The position numbers were made by a program, and so were the translations under genes. Below, in pieces: positions 1-6,967 of a DNA stretch of 14,055 bases. How positions within the stretch are numbered: position 1 is the first letter of the stretch; each line of letters starts with the position of its first letter. The stretch is from CBDVBD01 sp965372135 (GTDB taxonomy: Bacteria > Electryoneota > RPQS01 > CBDVBD01): positions 1-14,055 of the forward strand of contig CBDVBD010000080.1 in assembly GCA_965372135.1 (NCBI GenBank). Direction: 5' to 3'. The notes under the pieces are model-generated. The model was not told the origin of the DNA. It searched no databases and worked only from the letters and a program-made list of their open reading frames with translations.

Positions 1-9
1 TAAACCCAT

Positions 10-38
10 AATAATCAATAAATAATCAAAATCAATCA
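10..38. repeat. A/T-rich direct repeats (AATAATCAA)
   Basis: The nonamer AATAATCAA occurs at 10-18 and again at 21-29, exactly 11 bp apart. Shorter copies follow: AATCAA at 30-35 and AATCA at 34-38. The surrounding 50 bases are almost entirely A/T. The repeat is read directly. Its possible role as an easily melted element next to the DnaA boxes at 77-96 is inference. It could also be ordinary A/T-rich intergenic DNA. Confidence 0.5.
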
Positions 39-76
39 TTCTGAGAGATGTAGCTAAGAGAACAAACGGTAAGAAA

Positions 77-96
77 TGTGAATAAGTTGTGGATAA
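77..96 (-). promoter_or_regulatory. Two tandem DnaA-box sequences
   Basis: Read on the - strand, 88-96 is TTATCCACA, the exact consensus DnaA box. Bases 77-85 are TTATTCACA, which also fits the relaxed consensus TTWTNCACA. Both boxes have the same orientation and start 11 bp apart, about one helical turn, so bound DnaA molecules would lie on the same face. They sit 62-81 bp upstream of the ATG at 158. Either the pair regulates the downstream gene, or it belongs to an origin or DnaA-titration site extending left of the window. No origin-associated gene (dnaA, dnaN, rpmH, gidA, parAB) is present here. Apart from these boxes and the repeat at 10-38, I see nothing in 1-157. Confidence 0.45.
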
Positions 97-157
97 GTCA
101 AAACAGAACATCAAACATAGGGACACAAAACACCCCAAATACTTAGAAACGATACTG

Positions 158-1150
158 ATGAATCCTCAATCTACCTCAAAAGTCTGGTCCCCGATCACAA
201 TCTGTATACCTGGAGTATTCCTGGTAATCGTATCAGTGTTATTCCTTCTATCTTGCAGCCCTAAAAAGTCAACCGGCGTACTGCAAATATTCTTTACCGG
301 AAATCTGGCGGGTAATTTCGAACCCTGTGGATGTAAAATCCCTAAAGGTGGAGTCGCACGCCGGGTAACCTTCATGGAAAAACAACGAATTGAAGGTGCG
401 CGTGAACTCCGGATAGACGTGGGGAATTTCACGGATCTAAAATCGAATATCGGAGGCATTACTACTGAATGTATCGCTCACAGCTTCGTACTTCTGGATT
501 ACCACGTGGTAGGTGTAAGTCGGCGCGAATTGAGCTTTGATATCACCCAGTTGCAACGCTTGGCAAATGAATATCAAATCCCCCTGGTCTCTGCAAATGT
601 GCTGCATCCCATCACTGGCAACCCCATGTTCGAACCATACCGGATCATTAATTTATCGGGAATGAAGGTGGCTTGTCTTGGTTTCACCGACGAATTCTAC
701 TACAAATTCCTGGAAAATACCGATGAAGCGCCATTTGATATCCAGCCGGTGTATAATGCCGCAGAGATTTGGGTTCCCAAAGCTGCTAAAGCTTCAGACC
801 TCCTGGTTATCCTAACTGATATGAATTATTTCAAAATCGACACCTTGGCGTCACATTTCCCGGAAATTGATGTGGTCGTTACCAGCGGTGTCAATCCCCA
901 AGCCATCAAAGAAACGGTATACAGTGGTGCAATCGTGGTACGGACTTTTACCATGGGTTATCGTGGAACCCTCTTAAATATTGACTTCGATAAAACCATG
1001 GGCGATACCTTAATCCACCGTTGGATATCCCAGACTCTCACGGAAGATTTCGAATCTCCTGCGGGATTGTTGAATTTCGAGAAAGAGTGTAAAGCAAAAG
1101 TCACCGCAGTAACCGGTGAAGAAGAAACTACCCCAGAAGCGGATCAGTAA
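158..1150 (+). CDS. Lipoprotein resembling a degenerate metallophosphoesterase
   Basis: This is a predicted lipoprotein of 330 residues. Residues 11-32 form a hydrophobic signal segment ending in a lipobox, LLSC, with lipidated Cys33. After it comes FTGNLAGNFEPCGC (46-59), then GGVARR (64-69) and IDVGN (86-90). This layout matches the calcineurin-like phosphatase or 5'-nucleotidase-like proteins that carry an EPCGC motif near a metal-binding ND-x-H start. Here the Asp, His and second Asp positions appear as Gly/Asn, Ala and Asn, and the later His motifs read ILTD (218-221) and VTSG (241-244), so catalysis is doubtful. I chose the ATG at 158 because it places a normal signal peptide at the N terminus. 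A GTG at 89 would extend the protein by 23 residues but lies inside a DnaA box. Neither start has a good ribosome binding site. The stop overlaps the moeA ATG by one base. The family assignment is from motif memory. Confidence 0.6.
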   Translation: MNPQSTSKVWSPITICIPGVFLVIVSVLFLLSCSPKKSTGVLQIFFTGNLAGNFEPCGCKIPKGGVARRVTFMEKQRIEGARELRIDVGNFTDLKSNIGGITTECIAHSFVLLDYHVVGVSRRELSFDITQLQRLANEYQIPLVSANVLHPITGNPMFEPYRIINLSGMKVACLGFTDEFYYKFLENTDEAPFDIQPVYNAAEIWVPKAAKASDLLVILTDMNYFKIDTLASHFPEIDVVVTSGVNPQAIKETVYSGAIVVRTFTMGYRGTLLNIDFDKTMGDTLIHRWISQTLTEDFESPAGLLNFEKECKAKVTAVTGEEETTPEADQ

Positions 1151-2367
1151 TGGAACCCGGAAAAATTTTTGATTGGCAAGGTGCCCTTCGGCAAGTACTC
1201 AATGCGGCATCGGTCAAAGAAATAGAGACTTTGGATGCGACGTCAGCAGTGAATCGTGTGTTGGCATCACCAATTATCGCTGCCGCTGATTCCCCGGAAT
1301 GGGCAAGATCCACCGTGGACGGATACGCCGTGAAAAGTACCGACACCGAAACAATCCCGGTATCACTCCAATGCGTAAGCACCGTCACCGCCGGAGCCGT
1401 TCCCACCGCAGCACTTCAGGACGGGCAGTGCATGAAAATGATGACCGGTGCCATGTTGCCGGATGGTGCCGATGCGGTAATCCCCTTTGAAAATGTTACC
1501 GTAGAAGGTATGACAATCCAAATTGAACATGCGGTAAAACACGGAACTTGTTGCGTTCTACCCGGCTCCGAATTCCAGAAAAATCAGGAAATAATCCCAA
1601 AAGATACACCTATCACCGCCAACGAAATCAGTATTATAGCCCAACTGGGTAAACAACAAGTACCGGTGTACAAAGTACCTACGGTAGCTTTGATTATCAC
1701 CGGAGACGAATTAGTGGAGCCCTGGGTCAATCCTCAACCTGGATGTATCCGCAATAGCAACGCTTATACCTTGTTGGCGTTAATTCGGCAGTTGGGAGTA
1801 TCCGCGCATTACCTCGGCATCTGTCCTGATGACCTGTCAGTATTAACCCAAAAAATCTTGGATGGATTGCAGGATGACCTGATTATCGTCGTCGGTGGTT
1901 CGGCAAAAGGGGATAAAGACTATACAAAGAAAGCCATGGAAAACAATGGCATGACCCTCGTCTTCGATCAACTTGCCATCAAACCCGGCGGGTCAACCAT
2001 ATTCGCACAGAAGGGCTCCAAGTTTTCGTTGGGTCTTCCCGGACCTCCGGGAGCCATGCGAACTATGTGCCACCTTCTTGTATTACCGGTACTTAGGAAA
2101 ATGATGGGATACCCGAATCCCATTCCCAATATCTATACCGGAAGATTCGACGGGACATTTAACAAATCCACTGGAATCGAATTCTTCATGGCTGCTGTTG
2201 CCGAGTTTCAAGCAAACGAATTCGTGCTTAAACCGTCGCGACCGCGAAAAACCGCTTCCTGGCAATCTTGGAAAAACACTAACGCCATTATACATATTCC
2301 CGCAGAGATCGAAGAAATCAATTCCGGCGATCGCGTGTCATTCTTAACCACATTGGTTATTCAATAA
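1150..2367 (+). CDS. moeA: Molybdopterin molybdenumtransferase MoeA (divergent)
   Basis: MoeA-type cytoplasmic protein of 405 residues, the usual length. The family inserts molybdate into adenylylated molybdopterin in molybdenum cofactor synthesis. Visible family motifs are TVDGYAV (55-61), the MTGAMLPDGADAV stretch (98-110), TGDEL (184-188), CPDD (225-228), the MoaB/Mog-like domain core GGSAKGDKDYTK (249-260), IKPGG (277-281) and GLPGPPGAM (295-303). The C-terminal beta domain runs from about 330 to 405. Acidic residues expected in the active cleft (Asp57, Glu187, Asp228, Asp257) are present. Two loops differ from E. coli as I remember it: KPGKP becomes KPGGS, and GLPGNP becomes GLPGPP. The ATG shares one base with the previous stop, so translation is probably coupled. 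No other cofactor synthesis gene is in the window. A MoeA-like paralogue with altered chemistry is possible. Confidence 0.9.
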   Translation: MEPGKIFDWQGALRQVLNAASVKEIETLDATSAVNRVLASPIIAAADSPEWARSTVDGYAVKSTDTETIPVSLQCVSTVTAGAVPTAALQDGQCMKMMTGAMLPDGADAVIPFENVTVEGMTIQIEHAVKHGTCCVLPGSEFQKNQEIIPKDTPITANEISIIAQLGKQQVPVYKVPTVALIITGDELVEPWVNPQPGCIRNSNAYTLLALIRQLGVSAHYLGICPDDLSVLTQKILDGLQDDLIIVVGGSAKGDKDYTKKAMENNGMTLVFDQLAIKPGGSTIFAQKGSKFSLGLPGPPGAMRTMCHLLVLPVLRKMMGYPNPIPNIYTGRFDGTFNKSTGIEFFMAAVAEFQANEFVLKPSRPRKTASWQSWKNTNAIIHIPAEIEEINSGDRVSFLTTLVIQ

Positions 2368-2384
2368 TTCGGAATCTAAGCCTG

Positions 2385-3674
2385 TTGCGAATCCATCTCC
2401 ACACATATGGCTGCCAGATGAATCGCTACGATAGCGATTTGATCCGGACTCTGCTTAATAAAAATCAGATACACTGGTCTGATACACCCGAGGATGCGGA
2501 TGTGATCTTGGTGAATACCTGTTGTGTGCGGGAACATGCCGAGGAACGCGCCTTGGGGCGTATTCGTCAGTTGACGTCGTTGAAACGTGAACGTCCTTGG
2601 GTGCGGGTGGGAATCTTGGGATGTATTGCGCAAGAACGGGGAAACGGCTTATTTGATCAGGTTCCGGATTTGGACTGGGTGGTGGGACCGGATTCTTACC
2701 GGAAATTACCCCAGTTGATATCCGGAAATGGCGCCGCACATTCCCTGCTGGAAACTGATCCGCAGGAATCCTACAACGACATCTACCCGACTAATATTGC
2801 CGGACCCACTGCATTCCTGGCGATCATGCGCGGGTGCGATAACTACTGTTCCTATTGCATTGTCCCCTATGTACGCGGTAGGGAACGTTCCCGCCCTATG
2901 TTATCGATCCTTGCTGAAGCTAAAACATTAGCTGAAAACAATATCCGCGAAATCACCCTCCTCGGACAGAATGTTAATTCCTACCGAGACGGTTCCAATG
3001 ATTTCCCAGACCTGTTGCGGGCGGTTTCTGATGTACCAGGATTGCGTAGAATAAGATTCCTAACTTCCCATCCCAAGGATATATCAATCCGATTGATTAA
3101 AGCAATAGCTGAAATACCTCAAATCTGCCCCATGTTGCATCTTCCGGTACAATCCGGATCCAATAGAATCCTGAGAAGAATGAACCGGAAATACACCCGG
3201 GAGCAGTACATGGAGAAAATCAATTTGATCCGGGATACCGTTCCGCACATGGCGTTTTCCACGGACATATTGGTAGGCTATCCGGGAGAATCAGATAGTG
3301 ACTTCCAGGATACCATGGACTTATTGGATGAGATTCGGTATCACAGCGCATTTAGTTTCCGGTATTCGGTACGGGAAGGTACCACTGCCGCAAAATTGCC
3401 GGATGATGTTTCTGAGAATTTGAAGATCGAGCGGCTGGAGAAGGTGATTGAACGACAGAGGCAGATTAGCGATGAGTTACATGCATCCCGATTGGGAGAT
3501 AGTATAGAGGTGTTAGTGGAAGGAATGGCAAAAAAGGGAGACGGGTATTTAATGGGGCATTCGCCACAAGATGAAGTGGTGGTGTTTGCCGGGAACGGAA
3601 CTGAAATTGGCGATCTGTTGACCGTAAAGGTCAACGAAATCAGAGGCTTCACCTTGGTCGGTAAACCGGTGTAG
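2385..3674 (+). CDS. miaB: tRNA-2-methylthio-N6-dimethylallyladenosine synthase MiaB
   Basis: Radical-SAM methylthiotransferase of 429 residues that adds the 2-methylthio group to i6A37 of tRNAs, using two iron-sulfur clusters. The N-terminal domain shows the auxiliary-cluster cysteines Cys10 (YGCQMN), Cys46 (NTCCVRE) and Cys80 (GCIAQ). The radical-SAM motif CX3CX2C is Cys151, Cys155 and Cys158, followed by IVPYVRGRERSRP (159-171), which points to MiaB rather than RimO or MtaB. LGQNVNSY (193-200) and LPVQSGSN (253-260) are typical core motifs. A TRAM-like RNA-binding domain spans about 365-429. The start is a TTG, chosen because YGCQMN begins only a few residues later and there is no ATG or GTG upstream in frame near it. 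A weak GGAA lies at 2371-2374. The 17-base gap after moeA suggests co-transcription. Strand composition is uneven along the gene. Confidence 0.95.
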   Translation: MRIHLHTYGCQMNRYDSDLIRTLLNKNQIHWSDTPEDADVILVNTCCVREHAEERALGRIRQLTSLKRERPWVRVGILGCIAQERGNGLFDQVPDLDWVVGPDSYRKLPQLISGNGAAHSLLETDPQESYNDIYPTNIAGPTAFLAIMRGCDNYCSYCIVPYVRGRERSRPMLSILAEAKTLAENNIREITLLGQNVNSYRDGSNDFPDLLRAVSDVPGLRRIRFLTSHPKDISIRLIKAIAEIPQICPMLHLPVQSGSNRILRRMNRKYTREQYMEKINLIRDTVPHMAFSTDILVGYPGESDSDFQDTMDLLDEIRYHSAFSFRYSVREGTTAAKLPDDVSENLKIERLEKVIERQRQISDELHASRLGDSIEVLVEGMAKKGDGYLMGHSPQDEVVVFAGNGTEIGDLLTVKVNEIRGFTLVGKPV

Positions 3675-3690
3675 GCAACTTCACAGTTGC
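3675..3690 (+). other. Intercistronic inverted repeat after miaB
   Basis: GCAACT at 3675-3680 and AGTTGC at 3685-3690 form a perfect 6-bp stem with a TCAC loop. It begins on the base after the miaB stop and ends just before the Shine-Dalgarno of the next gene. No T run follows, so it is unlikely to be an intrinsic terminator. A transcript-processing or stability element is possible. Confidence 0.4.
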
Positions 3691-3692
3691 AT

Positions 3693-3699
3693 AGGAGGG
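3693..3699 (+). promoter_or_regulatory. Strong Shine-Dalgarno for the zinc-ribbon gene
   Basis: AGGAGGG lies four bases before the ATG at 3704. It is one of the strongest ribosome binding sites in the window, where many genes have a weak or no recognisable site. This suggests independent and efficient initiation rather than coupling to miaB. Confidence 0.75.
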
Positions 3700-3703
3700 T
3701 AAA

Positions 3704-4633
3704 ATGGCTTTGAAATTTGATTGTAGGGATTGTGGCAAAACAATTGTCATTAAGTACCTCAAGGTTGGTGAAGTCGCTAAATGTCGAAACTGTGGCGCGG
3801 AAATTGTCGTACCTGGGGCAGCTTCTGAAGTAGATGAAGAACCGCAATACCATAAACCAGTGGCTGCAGAGCCAGCGGAACACGAGGCAGCTACCGTCAT
3901 CATTCCCTGCGAACTCGGACCCAGGAATCTTGGGAGCATTCTTGCCGAGACCTTTAAAATATATCAAAACAATTTCTTTAGGCTATTCATCATTGTGGCT
4001 ATTCCAGAGGTATTTCTGGTTGTCTTGGTGTACTTTTGGACGCCAGAGTTATCACCGTCAGGAGAAATTGAATATACAGCCAATTCTATCATTGCTTTCG
4101 TTATAATTGTAGTGGTTTATTTTGTGGCTTACGCCTTATGGGAGGGCGCCCTGATTCACGCCATATCGGAGCAATATCTTCGGCGCCCAGTAAGTATCGT
4201 TCGAGCTTATCGCTTTGCTTGGGGGAGATTGGGAGCCATGATATTCGCTGAGATTCTCGCTGGTTTAGCTGTTGGTGTTATGTTTATAACCGTAATTGGC
4301 ATTCCGTTTGCAATATACTTTGCGGTCCGTTGGATTTTTATTTGGCAGGCAGCGCTGCTTGAGGGTTGTGGTCCAAAGGCTGCTCTTTCACGCAGTTCAG
4401 ATTTAGTCAAAGGAAATTGGTGGCGGGTTCTGGGCGTTATACTGGTCCTGAGTATCGTGATAATGATAATCAGTTTTGTTTTGGAGAGAATACCGACAGT
4501 TGGATCAACAATCGAGACCATCATATCAACCTTGGTTTTCATAACTGGCGTTACCTTACTCTATTTCGACCTTCGGGTGAGGAAAGAGGGATACAGTCTC
4601 GAGACGCTGGGAGAAGAATTACACATAGCATAG
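3704..4633 (+). CDS. Zinc-ribbon membrane protein, GPDPase_memb-like
   Basis: Integral membrane protein of 309 residues, function unknown. A cytoplasmic-type zinc ribbon starts the protein: Cys7-X2-Cys10 and Cys27-X2-Cys30, each followed by Gly, ending in IVVPG (34-38). An acidic, low-complexity linker (about 40-66) leads to a membrane domain with roughly six hydrophobic segments near 92-112, 128-150, 176-196, 197-220, 242-260 and 270-288. The stretch AALSRSSDLVKGNWWRVLG (226-244) and the end LYFDLRVRKEGY (286-297) resemble the membrane domain found with glycerophosphodiester phosphodiesterases. No phosphodiesterase catalytic domain is present. The gene uses more G- and T-rich codons than moeA or mutS and sits between miaB and lapA with its own strong ribosome binding site, so it may be a later insertion. 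Zinc binding is inferred from cysteine spacing. Confidence 0.75.
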   Translation: MALKFDCRDCGKTIVIKYLKVGEVAKCRNCGAEIVVPGAASEVDEEPQYHKPVAAEPAEHEAATVIIPCELGPRNLGSILAETFKIYQNNFFRLFIIVAIPEVFLVVLVYFWTPELSPSGEIEYTANSIIAFVIIVVVYFVAYALWEGALIHAISEQYLRRPVSIVRAYRFAWGRLGAMIFAEILAGLAVGVMFITVIGIPFAIYFAVRWIFIWQAALLEGCGPKAALSRSSDLVKGNWWRVLGVILVLSIVIMIISFVLERIPTVGSTIETIISTLVFITGVTLLYFDLRVRKEGYSLETLGEELHIA

Positions 4634-4683
4634 AGCAAGAGAAAACATAACACATATCATTGCATTTCTGATCCGGAGGAATC

Positions 4684-5022
4684 ATGTGGATTGTCCGATG
4701 GGCATTCATAGCCATTATCATAGCGGTAGTGCTGGGATTTTCGCTGCAAAATGCTGAAACAGTTACGGTTACCATCTGGGGACAATACTGTACCCTGTAC
4801 GATGTCCCCTTGTTCCTGGTAATCTATGTATCATTCATCTTTGGGGTATTTGTGTACCTGTTGGTGGCGATATTCCATCAGTTGCAGCTTCGATCGGATG
4901 TCACGCGGCTGCGGCGTGATAACCGAAAACTACAACAGGAATTGAATAACATGAGAAACCTGTCATTAGGGGACGACACGGAAGACCTAACCACTTCCAC
5001 CGATCAACCGGAATCCCCATAA
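4684..5022 (+). CDS. lapA: LapA-domain inner-membrane protein
   Basis: Small membrane protein of 112 residues with the LapA (DUF1049) layout. The first hydrophobic helix is at about 4-20, followed by the diagnostic SLQNAETVTVTIWG stretch (21-34), which matches the family pattern of Gln-Asn followed by beta-forming residues. A second helix lies at about 43-65. The C-terminal cytoplasmic tail (about 66-95) looks like a coiled coil (LRSDVTRLRRDNRKLQQELN), followed by an acidic end. In E. coli LapA pairs with LapB in the inner membrane, where LapB regulates lipopolysaccharide synthesis; LapA's own role is less clear. A GGAGGA ribosome binding site at 4675-4680 is four bases from the ATG. The lapB-type gene follows after 97 bases, as expected for this pair. 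The 50-base gap upstream (4634-4683) shows nothing beyond the ribosome binding site. Confidence 0.85.
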   Translation: MWIVRWAFIAIIIAVVLGFSLQNAETVTVTIWGQYCTLYDVPLFLVIYVSFIFGVFVYLLVAIFHQLQLRSDVTRLRRDNRKLQQELNNMRNLSLGDDTEDLTTSTDQPESP

Positions 5023-5053
5023 CTCTTCGAAGCATTAATGAGGTAGTCAGCCG

Positions 5054-5083
5054 GTGAGATGAAATCCTAATTTCTTGTCTCAC
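5054..5083 (+). other. Two-part hairpin between lapA and lapB
   Basis: GTGAGA (5054-5059) pairs with TCTCAC (5078-5083). Inside it GAAAT (5061-5065) pairs with ATTTC (5070-5074), closing a CCTA tetraloop. A 1 x 3 internal loop separates the two stems. No T run follows, so it is not a standard intrinsic terminator. In the mRNA it would lie 36 bases upstream of the lapB ATG and could act on processing, stability or relative translation of lapA and lapB. The pairing is visible in the sequence; the role is inferred. Confidence 0.45.
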
Positions 5084-5119
5084 AAATCCGTACAATAACT
5101 TTAACAGAAGCCAATTACC

Positions 5120-6262
5120 ATGAATCCAATCATATATTACGTCATTGTCATCGCTGTAGTACTGCTGCTGATATTGTTGTTCGTATCCCTGCATTTTCGC
5201 AGTCGGAAGAAACGACCGACGCCCTTACCATACACTGAAGCCTTGAACTACTTGATCGATGGCAATATCACCCAAGCCGCGCAAAAACTACGGGAAGCAG
5301 CACAAAAAGACTCTTCTAACGTGGACGCATTCCTCCGGTTGGGGAACATTTACCGTGACACCGGAAAAGTAGATCGCGCCATTAAAATCCATACCGAACT
5401 GACTCTACGCACCGAACTGACACCTATCATGCGTATGGAAGTCTACCGTGTGTTAGCGTTGGATTACACTGTTGCTGGAAATATCGTCCGTGCCTTGGAG
5501 TACATCGACACCCTCCTGCAGCACAATAAGCGTGATAGATGGGCGTTACAGCAAAAACAATCCCTTCTGGAGCAGCGTGGTGATTTTCGCGGTGCCTTCG
5601 ACCAAGAGAAACGCATCCAGAACCTTGACGGCACCTCCAATTCCTACAAGTTGGCACTGATTAAATCCCAAGAAGGGATCGAATTGTTTCGCCAAGGTAA
5701 GGGTAGAGAAGCCAGGTTGCGGTTCCGGGAGGCGATTAAAATCCAAGCGGGATGCGCGCCGGCATATCTGTACTGGGGTGAAAGCTATCTGAAGGAAGAT
5801 CGGGTCCAAGATGTCGTGAACATCTGGGTGAAATTCGTGAAAGCTAATCCAGCGGAAGCTTACTTAGCGTTCCAATCTATGGAATCCGTGCTATTTGACC
5901 TAGGGCGGTTCGGGGAAATGGAGGCTCATTATCGTAAAATATTGGATCAACGTCCCGGTGACGTAAACGCGTTGGTTGCCTTAGCCAAATTCCTGCACAA
6001 AAAGGGAGAGAGCAAATCGGCGCTGGAAGTCTTGAAAGATGGATTGGATCGAAATCCCGATAGCCTCTGGATTCGCCGAAACATGATTCTGATCTATACT
6101 CACTTGAAGGATATCGATAACGTATTGGCTTTGGCGCACGACATTCTTGAACGTGTTATGACGGAGGAATATCATTTCAAATGCCGGGAATGCTGCTATA
6201 CAACCACTGAACCAACCTGGTTTTGCCCTAAATGCCAATCATGGGACAGCTACGATTTATAA
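5120..6262 (+). CDS. lapB: LapB-type TPR protein with C-terminal zinc ribbon
   Basis: Membrane-anchored TPR protein of 380 residues, close to the 389 of E. coli LapB (YciM). Residues 4-23 form the N-terminal membrane helix, followed by a basic stretch (27-32). Repeated TPR-like helices run from about 36 to 345; clear examples begin at ALNYLIDGNITQAAQKLREA (41-60), FLRLGNIYRDTGKVDRAIKI (71-90) and YLYWGESYLKEDRVQDVV (216-233). The C-terminal rubredoxin-like knuckle has Cys355-X2-Cys358 and Cys369-X2-Cys372 in the FKCRECCY...WFCPKCQSW pattern typical of LapB. In E. coli LapB controls lipopolysaccharide synthesis by promoting FtsH proteolysis of LpxC; the same target here is inference. The ATG has only a weak AGAAG upstream. 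The SPOR gene starts inside the last 31 bases. Confidence 0.9.
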   Translation: MNPIIYYVIVIAVVLLLILLFVSLHFRSRKKRPTPLPYTEALNYLIDGNITQAAQKLREAAQKDSSNVDAFLRLGNIYRDTGKVDRAIKIHTELTLRTELTPIMRMEVYRVLALDYTVAGNIVRALEYIDTLLQHNKRDRWALQQKQSLLEQRGDFRGAFDQEKRIQNLDGTSNSYKLALIKSQEGIELFRQGKGREARLRFREAIKIQAGCAPAYLYWGESYLKEDRVQDVVNIWVKFVKANPAEAYLAFQSMESVLFDLGRFGEMEAHYRKILDQRPGDVNALVALAKFLHKKGESKSALEVLKDGLDRNPDSLWIRRNMILIYTHLKDIDNVLALAHDILERVMTEEYHFKCRECCYTTTEPTWFCPKCQSWDSYDL

Positions 6263-6939
6263 GTATCTCGATAGTTGTGATGCTGTCGGTGGTAATATCA
6301 ACCACATTAGCAGTTGACACAACCAAACCCGAATATTCCGCATTGGATACCGCCGAAAGGGAGCTGATCCGACTTTGGGATGAAGCAAAATTGGATTCCC
6401 TACTGGTGATGTTCCGTCCTTATGCTGCAGTAAATCCTGAGCATCCCATCACCAAATTCTTGGATGCAACGTTGGAACAAGACGGTCACATTGCTGCGCA
6501 GGGGTATAAAGATCTAATCGATGCTGGGTATCCCATCATCACTCCCCGAGCTATGCTGCGATTATCCCAGTACTATCAGGCAATAGGTGATTCCTCGGAA
6601 GCATCCCGGTTGGCACAGCGCTTGGAATCGGAATATACCGATTTCCGCAAACCGGTATATCAAGCCCAGCTTTCCCGGAACATCGAATACCCTTACACCT
6701 TACAGTTAGGCGCCTTCCAACACCTGGAAAACGCTCAGAAATTGACAGAGAAGATCGCTGATTGCGGTATATCTGGTCAAATCCACCGTAAGTTTATAAA
6801 CGGGCGCACTTTGCACTTAGTCTGGGCGGGAGAATATTCAACCCAAAAAGCCGCAGACCAGGCTGGGCAAAGACTTGCCATTAACTATCAACTTGATTAC
6901 ATAGTAATCACCCGATCCCTGAACGGAAACAACAATTAA
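6232..6939 (+). CDS. Exported SPOR-domain protein
   Basis: Predicted exported protein of 235 residues. A signal peptide occupies residues 1-27 (hydrophobic core FISISIVVMLSVVIS), with likely cleavage after STTLA. The middle (about 36-140) is helical and TPR-like, with pairs such as MLRLSQYYQAIGDSSEASRL (108-127). The C-terminal SPOR domain spans about 153-227: YTLQLGAFQHLENAQKLTEK (155-174), a turn, then HLVWAGEYSTQKAADQ (195-210) and a final strand YIVI (223-226). SPOR domains bind denuded peptidoglycan glycans, usually at division sites, so a periplasmic envelope role is likely. The start overlaps the lapB end by 31 bases. A second in-frame ATG at 6241 would shorten the protein by three residues. 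Neither start has a ribosome binding site, so translation is probably coupled to lapB. The specific function is unknown. Confidence 0.85.
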   Translation: MPIMGQLRFISISIVVMLSVVISTTLAVDTTKPEYSALDTAERELIRLWDEAKLDSLLVMFRPYAAVNPEHPITKFLDATLEQDGHIAAQGYKDLIDAGYPIITPRAMLRLSQYYQAIGDSSEASRLAQRLESEYTDFRKPVYQAQLSRNIEYPYTLQLGAFQHLENAQKLTEKIADCGISGQIHRKFINGRTLHLVWAGEYSTQKAADQAGQRLAINYQLDYIVITRSLNGNNN

Positions 6940-6967
6940 CTAATCCTGATTTCGTGTGATTTTAGCG

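Noticed and set aside
89..157. Upstream GTG start extending the first lipoprotein by 23 residues
   Set aside because: It would put a charged segment before the signal peptide and would start inside a DnaA box; ATG 158 gives a normal lipoprotein signal.
3341..3967. Open reading frame of 208 codons on the - strand
   Set aside because: It lies antisense to the miaB end and the zinc-ribbon gene, both with clear family motifs, and its translation shows no recognisable domain.
6956..6967. GTG start for mutS
   Set aside because: The ATG four codons later gives the usual MutS N terminus, and neither start has a ribosome binding site.
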